NCBI RefSeq assembly: GCF_002933275.1 | Contig: NZ_PSSX01000009.1 | Span: 62,001-126,000, forward strand | Length of the DNA stretch: 64,000 nucleotides | Direction: 5' to 3' | Source of the DNA: Marinobacter maroccanus | GTDB taxonomy: Bacteria > Pseudomonadota > Gammaproteobacteria > Pseudomonadales > Oleiphilaceae | Shown here: positions 56,562 through 64,000 of the stretch, piece by piece | Position numbering within the stretch: the stretch's first letter is position 1 | Layout: each line of letters opens with the position of its first letter | Position numbers and translations under genes: made by a program | The notes under the pieces: generated by a model | Seen by the model: the letters and a program-made list of their open reading frames with translations, nothing else | Told to the model about the DNA's origin: nothing | The model's database searches: none

Positions 56562-58771
56562 CAGGTTTTCGAGTTTCCTGTATCCGGTGGTGTTTCGAGC
56601 TGTTGCAGGCCATGAACAACCAGTCGCTGATCCAGCTTGTCCCGCAATCCGGAAGGGTTGCTCAGACCCATGCGCTCAAGCAGGGCCCCATAACGGCCTT
56701 CGTCATCCCGGGCCCGGAGGGCCTGTAACAGAGTCGACAGTTTACCACGGCGAGTGGCCGTTGCGGCCTTAAGCCCTTTAAGGGCTTTCCCCAATGTCAG
56801 CTCCTCATCGGTAAAATCCCTGCCAAACGGGAACGGCGGGAACAGGCTGGCATCTCCCGCTGCCGCGACGGCTCGCCGGATGGCTTGCGGGGTATTGTTA
56901 CACCAGTCGTCGGGCAGCTTGAACGCAGGATCCACCTTGCCCGCTTTCTGGGCTTTTTTCAGAAGCTCCTGCTGGAACCTGGAGTCGGCGATGCGGATCA
57001 GCCGGAGGAAAACCTGCTCGTCGGACTGCCCCCTCAGGTCGGCAATCCCGTACTCGGTAATCACAATATCCCGCAGATGGCGGGGAATGGTGCAGTGACC
57101 GTAGTTGAAGACAATATTGGAGAGCACCTTGCCGTGGGAAGAGCGAGTGCTACGCAGGGACAGTATGGACCGGGCACCTGGTAGCTCGTGAGCCATGGCA
57201 ACAAAGTTATACTGGCCGCCAACACCGCTGACTACCCGACCGTCGTCAAGGCCATCCGATACCCCGGCACCGTTGAGGGTGTACATCATTGCCGAATTGA
57301 TAAAGCGGCCATGAACGCGCTGAGCGACTTTCAGCTTCTGGTCACCAAACCGGTGATCGTACAGATGGTTGATGAAATTCACGCTGGTCATGCAGATTTT
57401 GGCACGCTGCTCGTCGGTCAGCCCTCTGAGATACTGGTAGAACTGCTCGGGGCCAACGTAAAAACCACCGTGCATGGTGATACCACCACTCAGCTTTTCC
57501 CCGAGAATCAGGGTTTCGATGGCCCGCCGGGCCTCCGGATTGTCCAGGTCGCCCTCCACCGACTGATCACCAACGCGCAGCCGGCCGCCCTTGAATTCGA
57601 CAGCCTCTCTGAAAATGCCATGCCGAACCAGCCAGTGGACATCCCGTGCCCGGAGCGGGCTATCGATCAGCTTCTCACGACGCAGGACATCCAGGGTAGA
57701 GAGAGAAACCTCACCGCTGATATCACCACGGTTGATCAGCGCCTGAAGACCGGCGTGATCATACACCTCTCGGCTCAGGATGCCTTCCTGCATCAGGTAC
57801 AGAAAGCCATCAACCATCATTTCACTGCAGCCATACAGCCCCTGTTCGAAGGGCCCTGTGCCGCCATCTTCCGTGACCACAGGAAAGTTCTGATCAACGT
57901 TCAGATGATCAAACACCTTCCGCCAGGCCTCGTTATGGCTGTGCCGGAGTATGGCGCTATGGACCAGAGCCGCACCCAGTGAGCCGATGCCAACCTGAAG
58001 GGTACCGCCGTCCTTCAACAAGGCACTGGCATAAAACCCGATCATATGGTCTTCCGGGCTGACTGACATCTGGGGGGCTGAAAACAGCGGGTAATCGCTG
58101 GAGGGCTGATCCAGCAACACATCGAACCGGTCTGCCTCAATGGCCGCATGGTGTCCGAACCAGGGAAGGTTCTGATTCATCTCGGCCACCAGCGCAACCG
58201 GTGTGCCGGCTGCTTCCCGCTCCCGCAATAAAGGAATCAGGTCCAGGGTCAGGTCGGGATTGCAACTCAGACTGACTTGCCCGGGCTGTCCATGGGCTTC
58301 ACCCGGCGCCACCATCTGGGCGACCACATTGACCCCTACGGCCATAAGATCGCGAACGGCATGGGTGTAGTTGGTGCAAACGTAATGCCGCTGCTGGGAA
58401 CGATTGTTCAGGTAACTGCCGGCCTTGAAGAAAAACTCCGAGACCTGGACATTCTTCGGGAGGCGATTGGCTGAGACATCCCGGGCGTAGGCCAGTTCGG
58501 GAATTCGACCATAAAGGCGCTCGACAAATGGCCCCATGAAGCGTTTCTCGAGCGAGGAGCCCCCCTTTGGCGCCAGCAGCGACAGTGCCGTAACAATGTG
58601 CAGACGGATTTCCGGATCGTCCTTGGCCCGCTGGTACAGCGCATTGACAAAACGGACCGGTTTGCCAAGCCCAAGCGGCAAACCCAGTGTAATTTCCTTG
58701 CCAACCCGGCGAATCACCTCATCAACACAGGCGTTCACATCGTTCGATAACTGCCCTCTATCACCCGCCAT
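56561..58771 (-). CDS. Acetyl-CoA hydrolase/CoA-transferase family protein
   Basis: A 736-residue member of the acetyl-CoA hydrolase/CoA-transferase family, longer than the usual ~500-residue forms. The first part (~1-200) covers the N-terminal CoA-transferase fold (RRVGKEITLGLPLGLGKPVR, LRxxYTHAVRDLMAVGVNVV-like). The C-terminal part has GIGSLGAALVHSAILRHS, GGQYNFVAMAHELPGARSIL, RSTRSSHGKVLSNIVFNYGH and ITEYGIADLRGQSDEQVFLR. I cannot tell hydrolase from transferase or name the substrate. ATG 58771 has AAGGAG 7 bases upstream; a TTG two codons up is unnecessary. A 5 x 8-base repeat lies 95-134 bases upstream. Confidence 0.82.
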   Translation of the reverse strand: MAGDRGQLSNDVNACVDEVIRRVGKEITLGLPLGLGKPVRFVNALYQRAKDDPEIRLHIVTALSLLAPKGGSSLEKRFMGPFVERLYGRIPELAYARDVSANRLPKNVQVSEFFFKAGSYLNNRSQQRHYVCTNYTHAVRDLMAVGVNVVAQMVAPGEAHGQPGQVSLSCNPDLTLDLIPLLREREAAGTPVALVAEMNQNLPWFGHHAAIEADRFDVLLDQPSSDYPLFSAPQMSVSPEDHMIGFYASALLKDGGTLQVGIGSLGAALVHSAILRHSHNEAWRKVFDHLNVDQNFPVVTEDGGTGPFEQGLYGCSEMMVDGFLYLMQEGILSREVYDHAGLQALINRGDISGEVSLSTLDVLRREKLIDSPLRARDVHWLVRHGIFREAVEFKGGRLRVGDQSVEGDLDNPEARRAIETLILGEKLSGGITMHGGFYVGPEQFYQYLRGLTDEQRAKICMTSVNFINHLYDHRFGDQKLKVAQRVHGRFINSAMMYTLNGAGVSDGLDDGRVVSGVGGQYNFVAMAHELPGARSILSLRSTRSSHGKVLSNIVFNYGHCTIPRHLRDIVITEYGIADLRGQSDEQVFLRLIRIADSRFQQELLKKAQKAGKVDPAFKLPDDWCNNTPQAIRRAVAAAGDASLFPPFPFGRDFTDEELTLGKALKGLKAATATRRGKLSTLLQALRARDDEGRYGALLERMGLSNPSGLRDKLDQRLVVHGLQQLETPPDTGNSKT

Positions 58772-58865
58772 TACCAAGCTCCTTATCGGCTAATCTAACG
58801 GGGATCATCACACGAGGATCGGGCACAGACAATGCGCCAGATCATGATTCTGCGGTTTGAAGGAC

Positions 58866-58905
58866 TTCAGGGGTTCAGGGGTTCAGGGGTTCAGGGGTTC
58901 AGGGG
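58866..58905. repeat. Tandem repeat, five copies of TTCAGGGG
   Basis: Five perfect copies of the 8-base unit TTCAGGGG, followed by ATTGA. They lie in the gap between the acyl-CoA gene (start 58771, minus) and the small secreted-protein gene (stop 58928, minus), about 95 bases before the former's start codon. No coding frame I believe in crosses it. Confidence 0.95.
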
Positions 58906-58927
58906 ATTGAAGATAGGTGCGAGGGTT

Positions 58928-59251
58928 TCAGAAGTTCCACTTCAGATTCAGGCAGGCGCCCTCGTTAAGAAGTGCAATGCCATGGTCGGCCTGAGCCGGA
59001 TCCGACGCATAGTGTTTGCCGGAGCTCTTCGACCGGGTCAGTGAAAGGCTGAGCAGGCGGGAGCCGATTTCGGTGAACGCCTCGGAGCTGTCTTCATCAT
59101 AGTCGCCGGAAACCCGCTCCTGCATCTCAAAGATCTGCTCGCTGGTCGTCGTGCTCTCGACCTGTTCGAAGACGCGCTCGGACGCTTCGGCGCGAACGAC
59201 GAATGCAACGAGATTGAGAGCGAGTAATGCGACAAAGATGCGAATAATCAT
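58928..59251 (-). CDS. Small secreted protein of unknown function
   Basis: A 107-residue protein with a signal peptide (MIIRIFVALLALNLVAFVVR, then AEASERVF); cleavage is likely after VRA or ASE. The mature part is acidic (SGDYDEDSSEAFTEIG), with a basic patch (TRSKSSGKHYA) and one cysteine near the end (EGACLNLKWNF). No lipobox or known domain is seen. ATG 59249-59251 has AGG 9 bases upstream; the longer frame (to 59347) lacks a ribosome site and would put residues before the signal peptide. I do not recognise the family. Confidence 0.65.
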   Translation of the reverse strand: MIIRIFVALLALNLVAFVVRAEASERVFEQVESTTTSEQIFEMQERVSGDYDEDSSEAFTEIGSRLLSLSLTRSKSSGKHYASDPAQADHGIALLNEGACLNLKWNF

Positions 59252-59475
59252 GACACTGCCTGAGACCTTTTTTCCGACACGGGAGTCTACGGATACCTTA
59301 GGCTTAAGTCTAATGATTAAGGGCCGGAAAGATGTGAATCTGCACACAAAGGCGCCGACTTTTTGTCACGGGATCAGCATGTTTTTGTCAATTTATGATC
59401 CCCAATATTTCAGATTGTAACTGCACCCCCGGCCAGCATCTGCTGACCGGAGATTTAAACCAGAAACCGGCGGAT

Positions 59476-60512
59476 TCAGGGACAGGGATAGGTAAATTCC
59501 TGATGAATGGACTCGATGGCCTCCAGCACCTCAGGGCTCAGGGTCACCTGCGCTGATCCGATGTTCTCCCGTAACTGCTCCATGGACGTTGCACCGATGA
59601 TATTGCTGGTTACGAAGCTGCGGCTGTTTACATAAGCCAGCGCCATCTGGACCGGAGACAACCCGTTCTGCTCAGCCAGCTCAACGTAGGCCCGGGTGGC
59701 ATCCATGCCACGGCCACTTGTATAGCGGCTGAATCGCTCGTACAGGGTCATTCTGGCTTTCTCGGGCCACTTACCCCCCAAATACTTGCCTGACAGCATG
59801 CCGAACGCCAGCGGCGAATAAGCCAGCAAACCGGTTTGCTCCCGGTGGGCAATTTCCGCCATCCCTACCTCGAACGAGCGATTCAGAAGGTTATAGGGAT
59901 GCGGATACTGGCCACCCTGGGCCAGCCCTTCTCCCCGGCCAGACGAAGGTACTCCATGGTGCCCCACGGCGTTTCATTGGAAAGCCCGATGTGCCGCACC
60001 TTGCCGGATCGCACCAGTTCATCCAGCGCCTCAAGTGTTTCCTCGATCGGCGTGAAAGACTCTTCCGGGTCATGCTCATAGCCGAGTTTGCCGAAAAAGT
60101 TCGTACTGCGATCCGGCCAGTGCACCTGGTACAGATCAATGTAGTCTGTCTGCAGGCGACCCAGGCTGGCGTCGCAGGCCTCCAAAATGTGATCGCGGGT
60201 CAGTCTCGGACCGTTGCGCAGGTACTTCAGACCGTTGCCCGGCCCTGCCACTTTGGAAGCAATCACCAGGTCGTCACGCTTGCCTCTTCTGGCCAGCCAG
60301 TTACCCAGGTAGGTCTCGGTCAGCCCCTGGGTTTCCGCCCGTGGCGGCACCGGGTACATTTCGGCTGCATCAATAAAGTTGATGCCCTCGTTTACCGCGT
60401 AATCCAGCTGCTCTAACGCTTCCTTTTCGGTGTTCTGTTCACCCCAGGTCATGGTGCCCAGGCAAATCAGGGTAACGTCGAGATCTGTCTTGCCAAGCTT
60501 TCTCGTTTGCAT
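59476..60512 (-). pseudogene. tas: tas-like aldo-keto reductase, interrupted by a single-base frameshift
   Basis: The N-terminal part (60512 to about 59902: MQTRKLGKTDLDVTLICLGT, EMYPVPPRAETQGLTETYLG, DYIDLYQVHWPDRSTNFFGK) and the C-terminal part (about 59902 to 59476: PYNLLNRSFEVGMAEIAHRE, LLAYSPLAFGMLSGKYLGGK, HQEFTYPCP) match E. coli Tas end to end, but in two frames. At 59901-59906 the sequence reads ATC C-GC ATC, where ATC CAG CAT CCC TAT is expected (SIQHPYNLLNRS); one base is missing between 59902 and 59903. Without the break it would be about 345 residues and intact. It may be a pseudogene or a sequencing error. It is divergent from the glycosyltransferase gene. Confidence 0.88.
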
Positions 60513-60550
60513 ATCGTCTCCGATTCGGTTCGGTTAACGGGTAAAGGGAA

Positions 60551-60594
60551 TGTCACGGGAGTGTCGCATAACTGTCATGCCAGCTTTTCATAGT
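60551..60594 (+). promoter_or_regulatory. Pho-box-like array upstream of the glycosyltransferase-PAP2 genes
   Basis: TGTCAC (60551), TGTCGC (60562) and TGTCAT (60573) recur at exactly 11 bases, and a weak fourth unit CTTTTC follows at 60584. CATAGT (60589-60594), a -10-like hexamer, stands exactly 10 bases after the third unit. The predicted start is near 60601, 26 bases before the GTG at 60627. This is the same architecture as the olsB promoter. Confidence 0.65.
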
Positions 60595-60626
60595 AGGGGC
60601 ATGTCAAAGGAACCACAGGAAACACC

Positions 60627-61847
60627 GTGACCGAGACCATGCAGGCCAACCGGCGCCAACAACACATTACCATTGTTTCGGAGACTTTTCCGCCGGAAAT
60701 CAATGGCGTGGCAAACACGCTCAGGCATCTATGCCAGGGACTGATGCAGCGTGGGCACCGGGTGACGGTTATACGACCGCGACAGCAACATGAGCGCAAA
60801 GGCAACTTCGCCAGCGCCGGCGAGGCCCTTTTCACCCGTGAGCATGTGGTGACCGGACTGCCTCTGCCCGGCTACGCGGACCTGCGCTTTGGCCTCGCCC
60901 GGACCAGTCACCTGAAAAAACTCCTGGCCACAGACCGGCCCGATGCCCTCTACGTTGCCACCCAGGGTCCACTGGGTGTCGCCGCTACATCAGCGGCACG
61001 CCAGATGGGCATTCCGGTGAGCTCCGGCTTCCACACCAACTTTCACAGCTACAGTCGGTATTACGGCGTGGGCATGCTGGAACGGTTGCTGTGTCTCTAC
61101 GGCCGCTGGTTCCACAACCGTACCGCCATCACCCTGGTACCAACCCGAAAAATGCAGCAAACGACCCGGGCCATGGGCATTCCGGCAACCGGACTCTGGA
61201 GTCGGGGCGTGGACTGTCATCGATTCACGCCCCACAAGCGGGACACCGCGCTGCGCGAATCCTGGGGACTACAGCCCAACGACCGGGCCATTCTGTACGT
61301 CGGCCGGCTCGCACCGGAGAAAAACCTGCGAATGGCGGTTGCCTGCTTCGAGCGGATCCGGGGGCTCCACCCCCAGGCCAGGTTCATCCTGGTTGGCGAC
61401 GGACCGCTTCGGCGTCAACTGGCTGAACGTCACCCGGACTACGTGTTCTGCGGCACCCGGCGTGGTGACGACCTGGCCCGACATTTTGCCTCAGGTGATC
61501 TGTTCCTGTTCCCGAGCAAGACCGATACCTTCGGCAACGTGGTGTTGGAGGCGATGGCCAGCGGCCTCGGTGTGGTCAGCTTTGACGACGCGGCAGCAGC
61601 CGAACACATCCGCCACGAGGAAAACGGCATGAAAGTGCCCCTGGATCAGGACGAGGCTTACGTCGACAGTGCCCTCCGGCTGGCCGATCAGCCAACCCTG
61701 CTGAACCGGATCAGGGCCCAGGCAAGGCTGGACGCCCTGGAACAGAGCTGGAATGCGCAGATCGAACAGTTTGAACAACTGGTTTTCAACCAAACCGCAA
61801 AGGCCGGATACCATGCCATCAACAAGCAAAGCGTCTCGCTTCTTTGA
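60627..61847 (+). CDS. Family-4-type glycosyltransferase
   Basis: A 406-residue GT-B glycosyltransferase. The N-terminal domain has ETFPPEINGVANTLRHLCQG and SSGFHTNFHSYSRYYGVGML; the C-terminal domain has ILYVGRLAPEKNLRMAVACF, FILVGDGPLRRQLAER and the donor-site SKTDTFGNVVLEAMASGLGV (E-x7-E-like, about residues 295-310). The relatives include lipid glycosyltransferases (sulfoquinovosyl and mannosyl types). A GTG start with AGGA 6 bases upstream. The PAP2 gene overlaps its end by 35 bases, and a Pho-box-like array precedes it. I infer a glycolipid-forming role, like the Agt enzymes of phosphate-starved marine bacteria, but the sugar and acceptor are not shown by the sequence. Confidence 0.85.
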   Translation: MTETMQANRRQQHITIVSETFPPEINGVANTLRHLCQGLMQRGHRVTVIRPRQQHERKGNFASAGEALFTREHVVTGLPLPGYADLRFGLARTSHLKKLLATDRPDALYVATQGPLGVAATSAARQMGIPVSSGFHTNFHSYSRYYGVGMLERLLCLYGRWFHNRTAITLVPTRKMQQTTRAMGIPATGLWSRGVDCHRFTPHKRDTALRESWGLQPNDRAILYVGRLAPEKNLRMAVACFERIRGLHPQARFILVGDGPLRRQLAERHPDYVFCGTRRGDDLARHFASGDLFLFPSKTDTFGNVVLEAMASGLGVVSFDDAAAAEHIRHEENGMKVPLDQDEAYVDSALRLADQPTLLNRIRAQARLDALEQSWNAQIEQFEQLVFNQTAKAGYHAINKQSVSLL

Positions 61848-62391
61848 ACTGGCAGACCAGCGGGAAGTCGCGTTCTGCCAGTCTATTAACCGCGCCGTTC
61901 GTTTCCGGCCAGCCCTTGGCTATTTCCGACTGGTAAGCCGACTTGGAGACGGCTGGTTCTGGTACGCGCTGATCCTGTCCATCCCCTTTCTCTATCCGCA
62001 ATCGGGCCCGGGCCTGGCCCTGCTCATGGCGCTGACGGGGCTCACCTGTACCCTCAGCTACAAGCTGCTCAAACGCTGGCTTATCCGGGAGCGACCGTTT
62101 ATATCCTTCCCGGCCATCAACTGCGGCACGCCGCCCCTGGACCGCTACAGTTTTCCCTCCGGCCACACACTTCACGCCGTCTGCTTTCAGGTTATGCTCA
62201 CCGTGGCCGAACCGGCGCTGGCGCTGATCGTGCTTCCCTTCACCCTCAGTGTCGCCGCATCACGGGTGGTTCTGGGCCTGCACTACCCCAGCGACGTCGC
62301 TGCGGGCGCCCTGATCGGTGGGCTGATGGGTTACGTGGCCATGAGCTGGCTGCACTCAGATTTCGTGACCGTATTTGCCGGATCTATTTGA
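61813..62391 (+). CDS. PAP2-family membrane phosphatase
   Basis: A 192-residue polytopic phosphatase. All three catalytic motifs are present: K87-x6-R94-P95 (KRWLIRERP), PSGH at 115-118 and S150-R151...H157-x3-D161 (SRVVLGLHYPSD). Hydrophobic helices flank them. Members remove phosphate from phosphatidic acid, PGP or undecaprenyl pyrophosphate. It overlaps the end of the glycosyltransferase gene by 35 bases, so it is co-translated with it. In that context, making diacylglycerol for glycosylation is plausible. It converges with dinB, 3 bases away. Confidence 0.88.
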   Translation: MPSTSKASRFFELADQREVAFCQSINRAVRFRPALGYFRLVSRLGDGWFWYALILSIPFLYPQSGPGLALLMALTGLTCTLSYKLLKRWLIRERPFISFPAINCGTPPLDRYSFPSGHTLHAVCFQVMLTVAEPALALIVLPFTLSVAASRVVLGLHYPSDVAAGALIGGLMGYVAMSWLHSDFVTVFAGSI

Positions 62392-62394
62392 ATA

Positions 62395-63459
62395 CTATTC
62401 AAACAGGCGCAACTGGGTAACCGGGGCGTCATCATTTCGGAAACGCACACCCAGTCCCAGCAGCCGCACCGGTCGCTCCCGGTTGGTCACCAGTTCTGCC
62501 AGCAGCGGCAGATAATCTTCCAGGGCAGGCTCTTTAACCTGTTCCCGGACCCGCTCCAGGGTATGGGTTGAAAAATCGCTGTAGCGAATCTTGATAAAGA
62601 GCTTGTGGATCGGTTTCCGACGGGCCTTGCGCGACAGGCGAAGATTGAGATCCGCAACCAGAGAGGCCATGACAGTCTGGCAGGCGGCCATGTCCGGCAA
62701 ATCCTGAGAAAAGGTTCGTTCGACGCTGACCGACTTGGCAATCCGCGACACCACCACCGCCCGGTCATCCCGCCCGTGGGCCATCTCATGGAGGCGATAG
62801 CCCTGTTTGCCAAACCGCTCGATCAGAACATCGGCCCCTAGCGCCTGCATGTCGCCGCAGGTTTTGACCCCAAGTGCGTGCAGTTTCGAGGCCGTTACCT
62901 GCCCTACGCCAAACAGCTTCTCAACCGGCAATCCCTGGACGAAGCCCTCGACGTCCTCCGGGCGAATCACAAACAGCCCGTCCGGCTTTTCCCAGTCGCT
63001 GGCAATTTTGGCGAGGAATTTGTTGGGCGCGACCCCGGCGGAAATGGTGATGCCCACTTCCTGGCGCACCCGCTCCCGAAGATGGCGAGCCATCAGGGTG
63101 GCACTGCCTTTGTGATCGGTCACATCAGAGACATCAAGAAAGGCCTCGTCCAGGGAAAGAGGTTCCACCAGATCCGTCAGTTCCCGCAGGATCGCCATCA
63201 CCTGCTGTGACACCGCCCGGTACCGGCCCATGTCCGTCGGTACCGTCACCAGCCCGGGGCACAGCCGACGCGCCTCGCTACCCGGCATCGCCGAACGCAC
63301 ACCGTACGCGCGGGCCTTGTAATTGCAGGTGGTTACCACGCCCCGACCACCATCACCGCCCACTGCCAGCGGCACATCCCGGAGGCTGGGATCGTCCCGC
63401 ATCTCCACAGCCGCGTAGAAGCAGTCACAATCCACATGGATGATCTTGCGCTGTGGCAT
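62395..63459 (-). CDS. dinB: DNA polymerase IV
   Basis: Y-family translesion polymerase. The 354-residue protein has the first catalytic aspartate D10 in [19 protein letters not shown], the [11 protein letters not shown] motif (D104, E105) and the little-finger domain, ending [11 protein letters not shown], where QLRLF looks like a beta-clamp binding motif. The length is usual. A LexA box stands 25-40 bases upstream. No clear ribosome site precedes the ATG. Confidence 0.96.
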   Translation of the reverse strand: MPQRKIIHVDCDCFYAAVEMRDDPSLRDVPLAVGGDGGRGVVTTCNYKARAYGVRSAMPGSEARRLCPGLVTVPTDMGRYRAVSQQVMAILRELTDLVEPLSLDEAFLDVSDVTDHKGSATLMARHLRERVRQEVGITISAGVAPNKFLAKIASDWEKPDGLFVIRPEDVEGFVQGLPVEKLFGVGQVTASKLHALGVKTCGDMQALGADVLIERFGKQGYRLHEMAHGRDDRAVVVSRIAKSVSVERTFSQDLPDMAACQTVMASLVADLNLRLSRKARRKPIHKLFIKIRYSDFSTHTLERVREQVKEPALEDYLPLLAELVTNRERPVRLLGLGVRFRNDDAPVTQLRLFE

Positions 63460-63483
63460 AATCAGGGGGCTCGCGTCGACTTT

Positions 63484-63499
63484 CTGTACATTTATACAG
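63484..63499 (-). promoter_or_regulatory. LexA (SOS) box upstream of dinB
   Basis: CTGT-ACATTTAT-ACAG, a perfect CTGT-N8-ACAG palindrome with an AT-rich centre, 25 bases before the dinB start. On the minus strand it includes TATAAA, a likely -10 hexamer, so bound LexA would block the promoter. Confidence 0.88.
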
Positions 63500-63574
63500 C
63501 CTTGTATCTTAAGCTAACATGCAGAGAATGTCAGGAACCCTAACAACCGGCGCATCAACCATTACGAGGCCATC

Positions 63575-63853
63575 ATGAGCAACCCGATTCCTGAAGCAGA
63601 ACGCACCGAAATTGAAGCCGCTGCCTTCCGTCGTCTGGTCAAACACCTGCGTGACAACACCGATGTGCAGAATATTGACCTGATGAACCTGGCGGGTTTC
63701 TGCCGCAACTGCCTGTCCAAGTGGTACCGGGCAGAGGCGGATGAGCGGGGTTTCGAGATTTCTGACCCGCAGGCCCGTGAGGAAATCTACGGCATGCCCT
63801 ATGAGGACTGGAAGGCGCTCCATCAAACAGGTCCCAAGCAGGAACACAAATAA
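63575..63853 (+). CDS. DUF1244 family protein
   Basis: A 92-residue protein of the DUF1244 family, with the conserved CxxC core GFCRNCLSKWYRAEADERGF (C43, C46, W50) and EEIYGMPYEDWKALHQ. The cysteines may bind a metal or act in redox, which is inference. GAGG lies 5 bases before the ATG. Its stop overlaps the ATG of the next gene (TAATG at 63851-63855), so the two are coupled. Function unknown. Confidence 0.88.
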   Translation: MSNPIPEAERTEIEAAAFRRLVKHLRDNTDVQNIDLMNLAGFCRNCLSKWYRAEADERGFEISDPQAREEIYGMPYEDWKALHQTGPKQEHK

Positions 63854-64000
63854 TGAGCGTCAACGATGCCGTAAGGATTCACCTGGCATCCCTGGACGCT
63901 GGCCACGCCAGCTTCAAAGACTCCCTGGCGCTGATCGAAGAGCATTTTGAGTACCAGCCCTGCGGCTTCCGCAACGGCCCGCTGGTAAACGCGGAGGGCG
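63853..64000 (+). CDS. HopJ type III effector family protein, N-terminal part (runs off the window)
   Basis: The first 49 codons begin MSVNDAVRIHLASLDAGHAS and continue with LALIEEHFEYQPCGFRNGPL, matching the start of the HopJ family (a helix, then the IxxxYxxxPxxFxNG pattern). Despite the name, the family occurs widely in non-pathogenic marine bacteria and its function is unknown. It is translationally coupled to the DUF1244 gene. Confidence 0.75.
   Translation, partial: MSVNDAVRIHLASLDAGHASFKDSLALIEEHFEYQPCGFRNGPLVNAEG

Noticed and set aside
58832..59044. Plus-strand 70-residue frame across the tandem repeat, with a repeated QGFRG pattern
   Set aside because: The apparent peptide repeat is produced by the 8-base DNA repeat read in shifting frames; there is no ribosome site.
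59363..59390. Two TTGTCA hexamers 22 bases apart, possible third Pho box
   Set aside because: The middle 11-base unit is poor (TCAGCA), there is no -10, and no plus-strand gene lies downstream before the antisense tas remnant.
59431..59449. GGCCAGCA-TC-TGCTGACC hairpin after the tas remnant
   Set aside because: There is one mismatch and no T run on the minus strand, so it cannot be called a terminator with confidence.

Overview
The window is chromosomal core DNA from a gammaproteobacterium. Gene order and protein sequences fit the Pseudomonadales, and a Marinobacter-like marine genus is my best guess. That guess rests on synteny with Pseudomonas (cysM-rlmD-relA-mazG; lepA-lepB-rnc-era-recO-pdxJ; nadB / algU-mucA-mucB-rseC-mucD; hom-thrC; ffh-rpsP-rimM-trmD-rplS) recalled from memory, not on a database search. 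The DNA is moderately GC-rich and densely coded. I see no rRNA, tRNA, CRISPR array, insertion sequence or prophage. No gene-free stretch reaches 300 bases. The longest are 51651-51906 (terminator and glpK leader), 54287-54533 (Pho-box-like array), 47937-48173 (argF promoter), 6609-6833 (divergent cysM/gacS region, no site I can defend) and 59252-59475 (nothing I can defend).

Layout. 1-9741: 5' end of ppc, a convergent pair of small ribbon-helix-helix-like paralogues, a cysM-rlmD-relA-mazG operon, and the hybrid sensor kinase gacS/barA. 9720-15832: the lepA-lepB-DUF4845-rnc-era-recO-pdxJ operon, with tight overlaps. 15931-18681: a CHASE-PAS-GGDEF-EAL protein with an altered EAL motif. 18786-23025: the envelope-stress operon rpoE/algU-mucA-mucB-rseC plus mucD, preceded by a candidate sigma-E promoter and divergent from nadB-sdhE-ygfX-ygfZ. 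26737-37692: an HDOD gene, then ung, lysS, prfB (with the programmed +1 frameshift), recJ, thrC, hom, dsbC and xerD. 37802-41295: rplS, trmD, rimM, rpsP and ffh, a translation and secretion cluster. 41478-47597: CcsA-like, CNNM/CorC-like, Yip1, DUF1631 and TonB-like genes. 47610-51650: grxD, argF with an orphan ABC ATPase, and glpK.

51907-62391 is the most interesting part. An RstAB-like two-component system diverges from olsB-olsA, which make ornithine lipid. The olsB promoter carries six TGTCAY-like units at exactly 11-base spacing, the layout of a PhoB-binding array. A second array (three good units plus a weak one) lies before a glycosyltransferase-PAP2 phosphatase gene pair at 60627-62391. 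Both arrays have the last good unit 10 bases before a -10-like hexamer and 26-27 bases of predicted leader. I infer a phosphate-starvation membrane-remodelling regulon with two arms: phosphorus-free ornithine lipid, and possibly a glycolipid made on diacylglycerol released by the PAP2 enzyme. Between them lie an FKBP isomerase, a large acetyl-CoA hydrolase/transferase-family protein, a 5 x 8-base tandem repeat, a small secreted protein of unknown function, and a tas-like aldo-keto reductase broken by a single-base frameshift. The window closes with dinB under a LexA box, a DUF1244 gene and the start of a HopJ-family gene.
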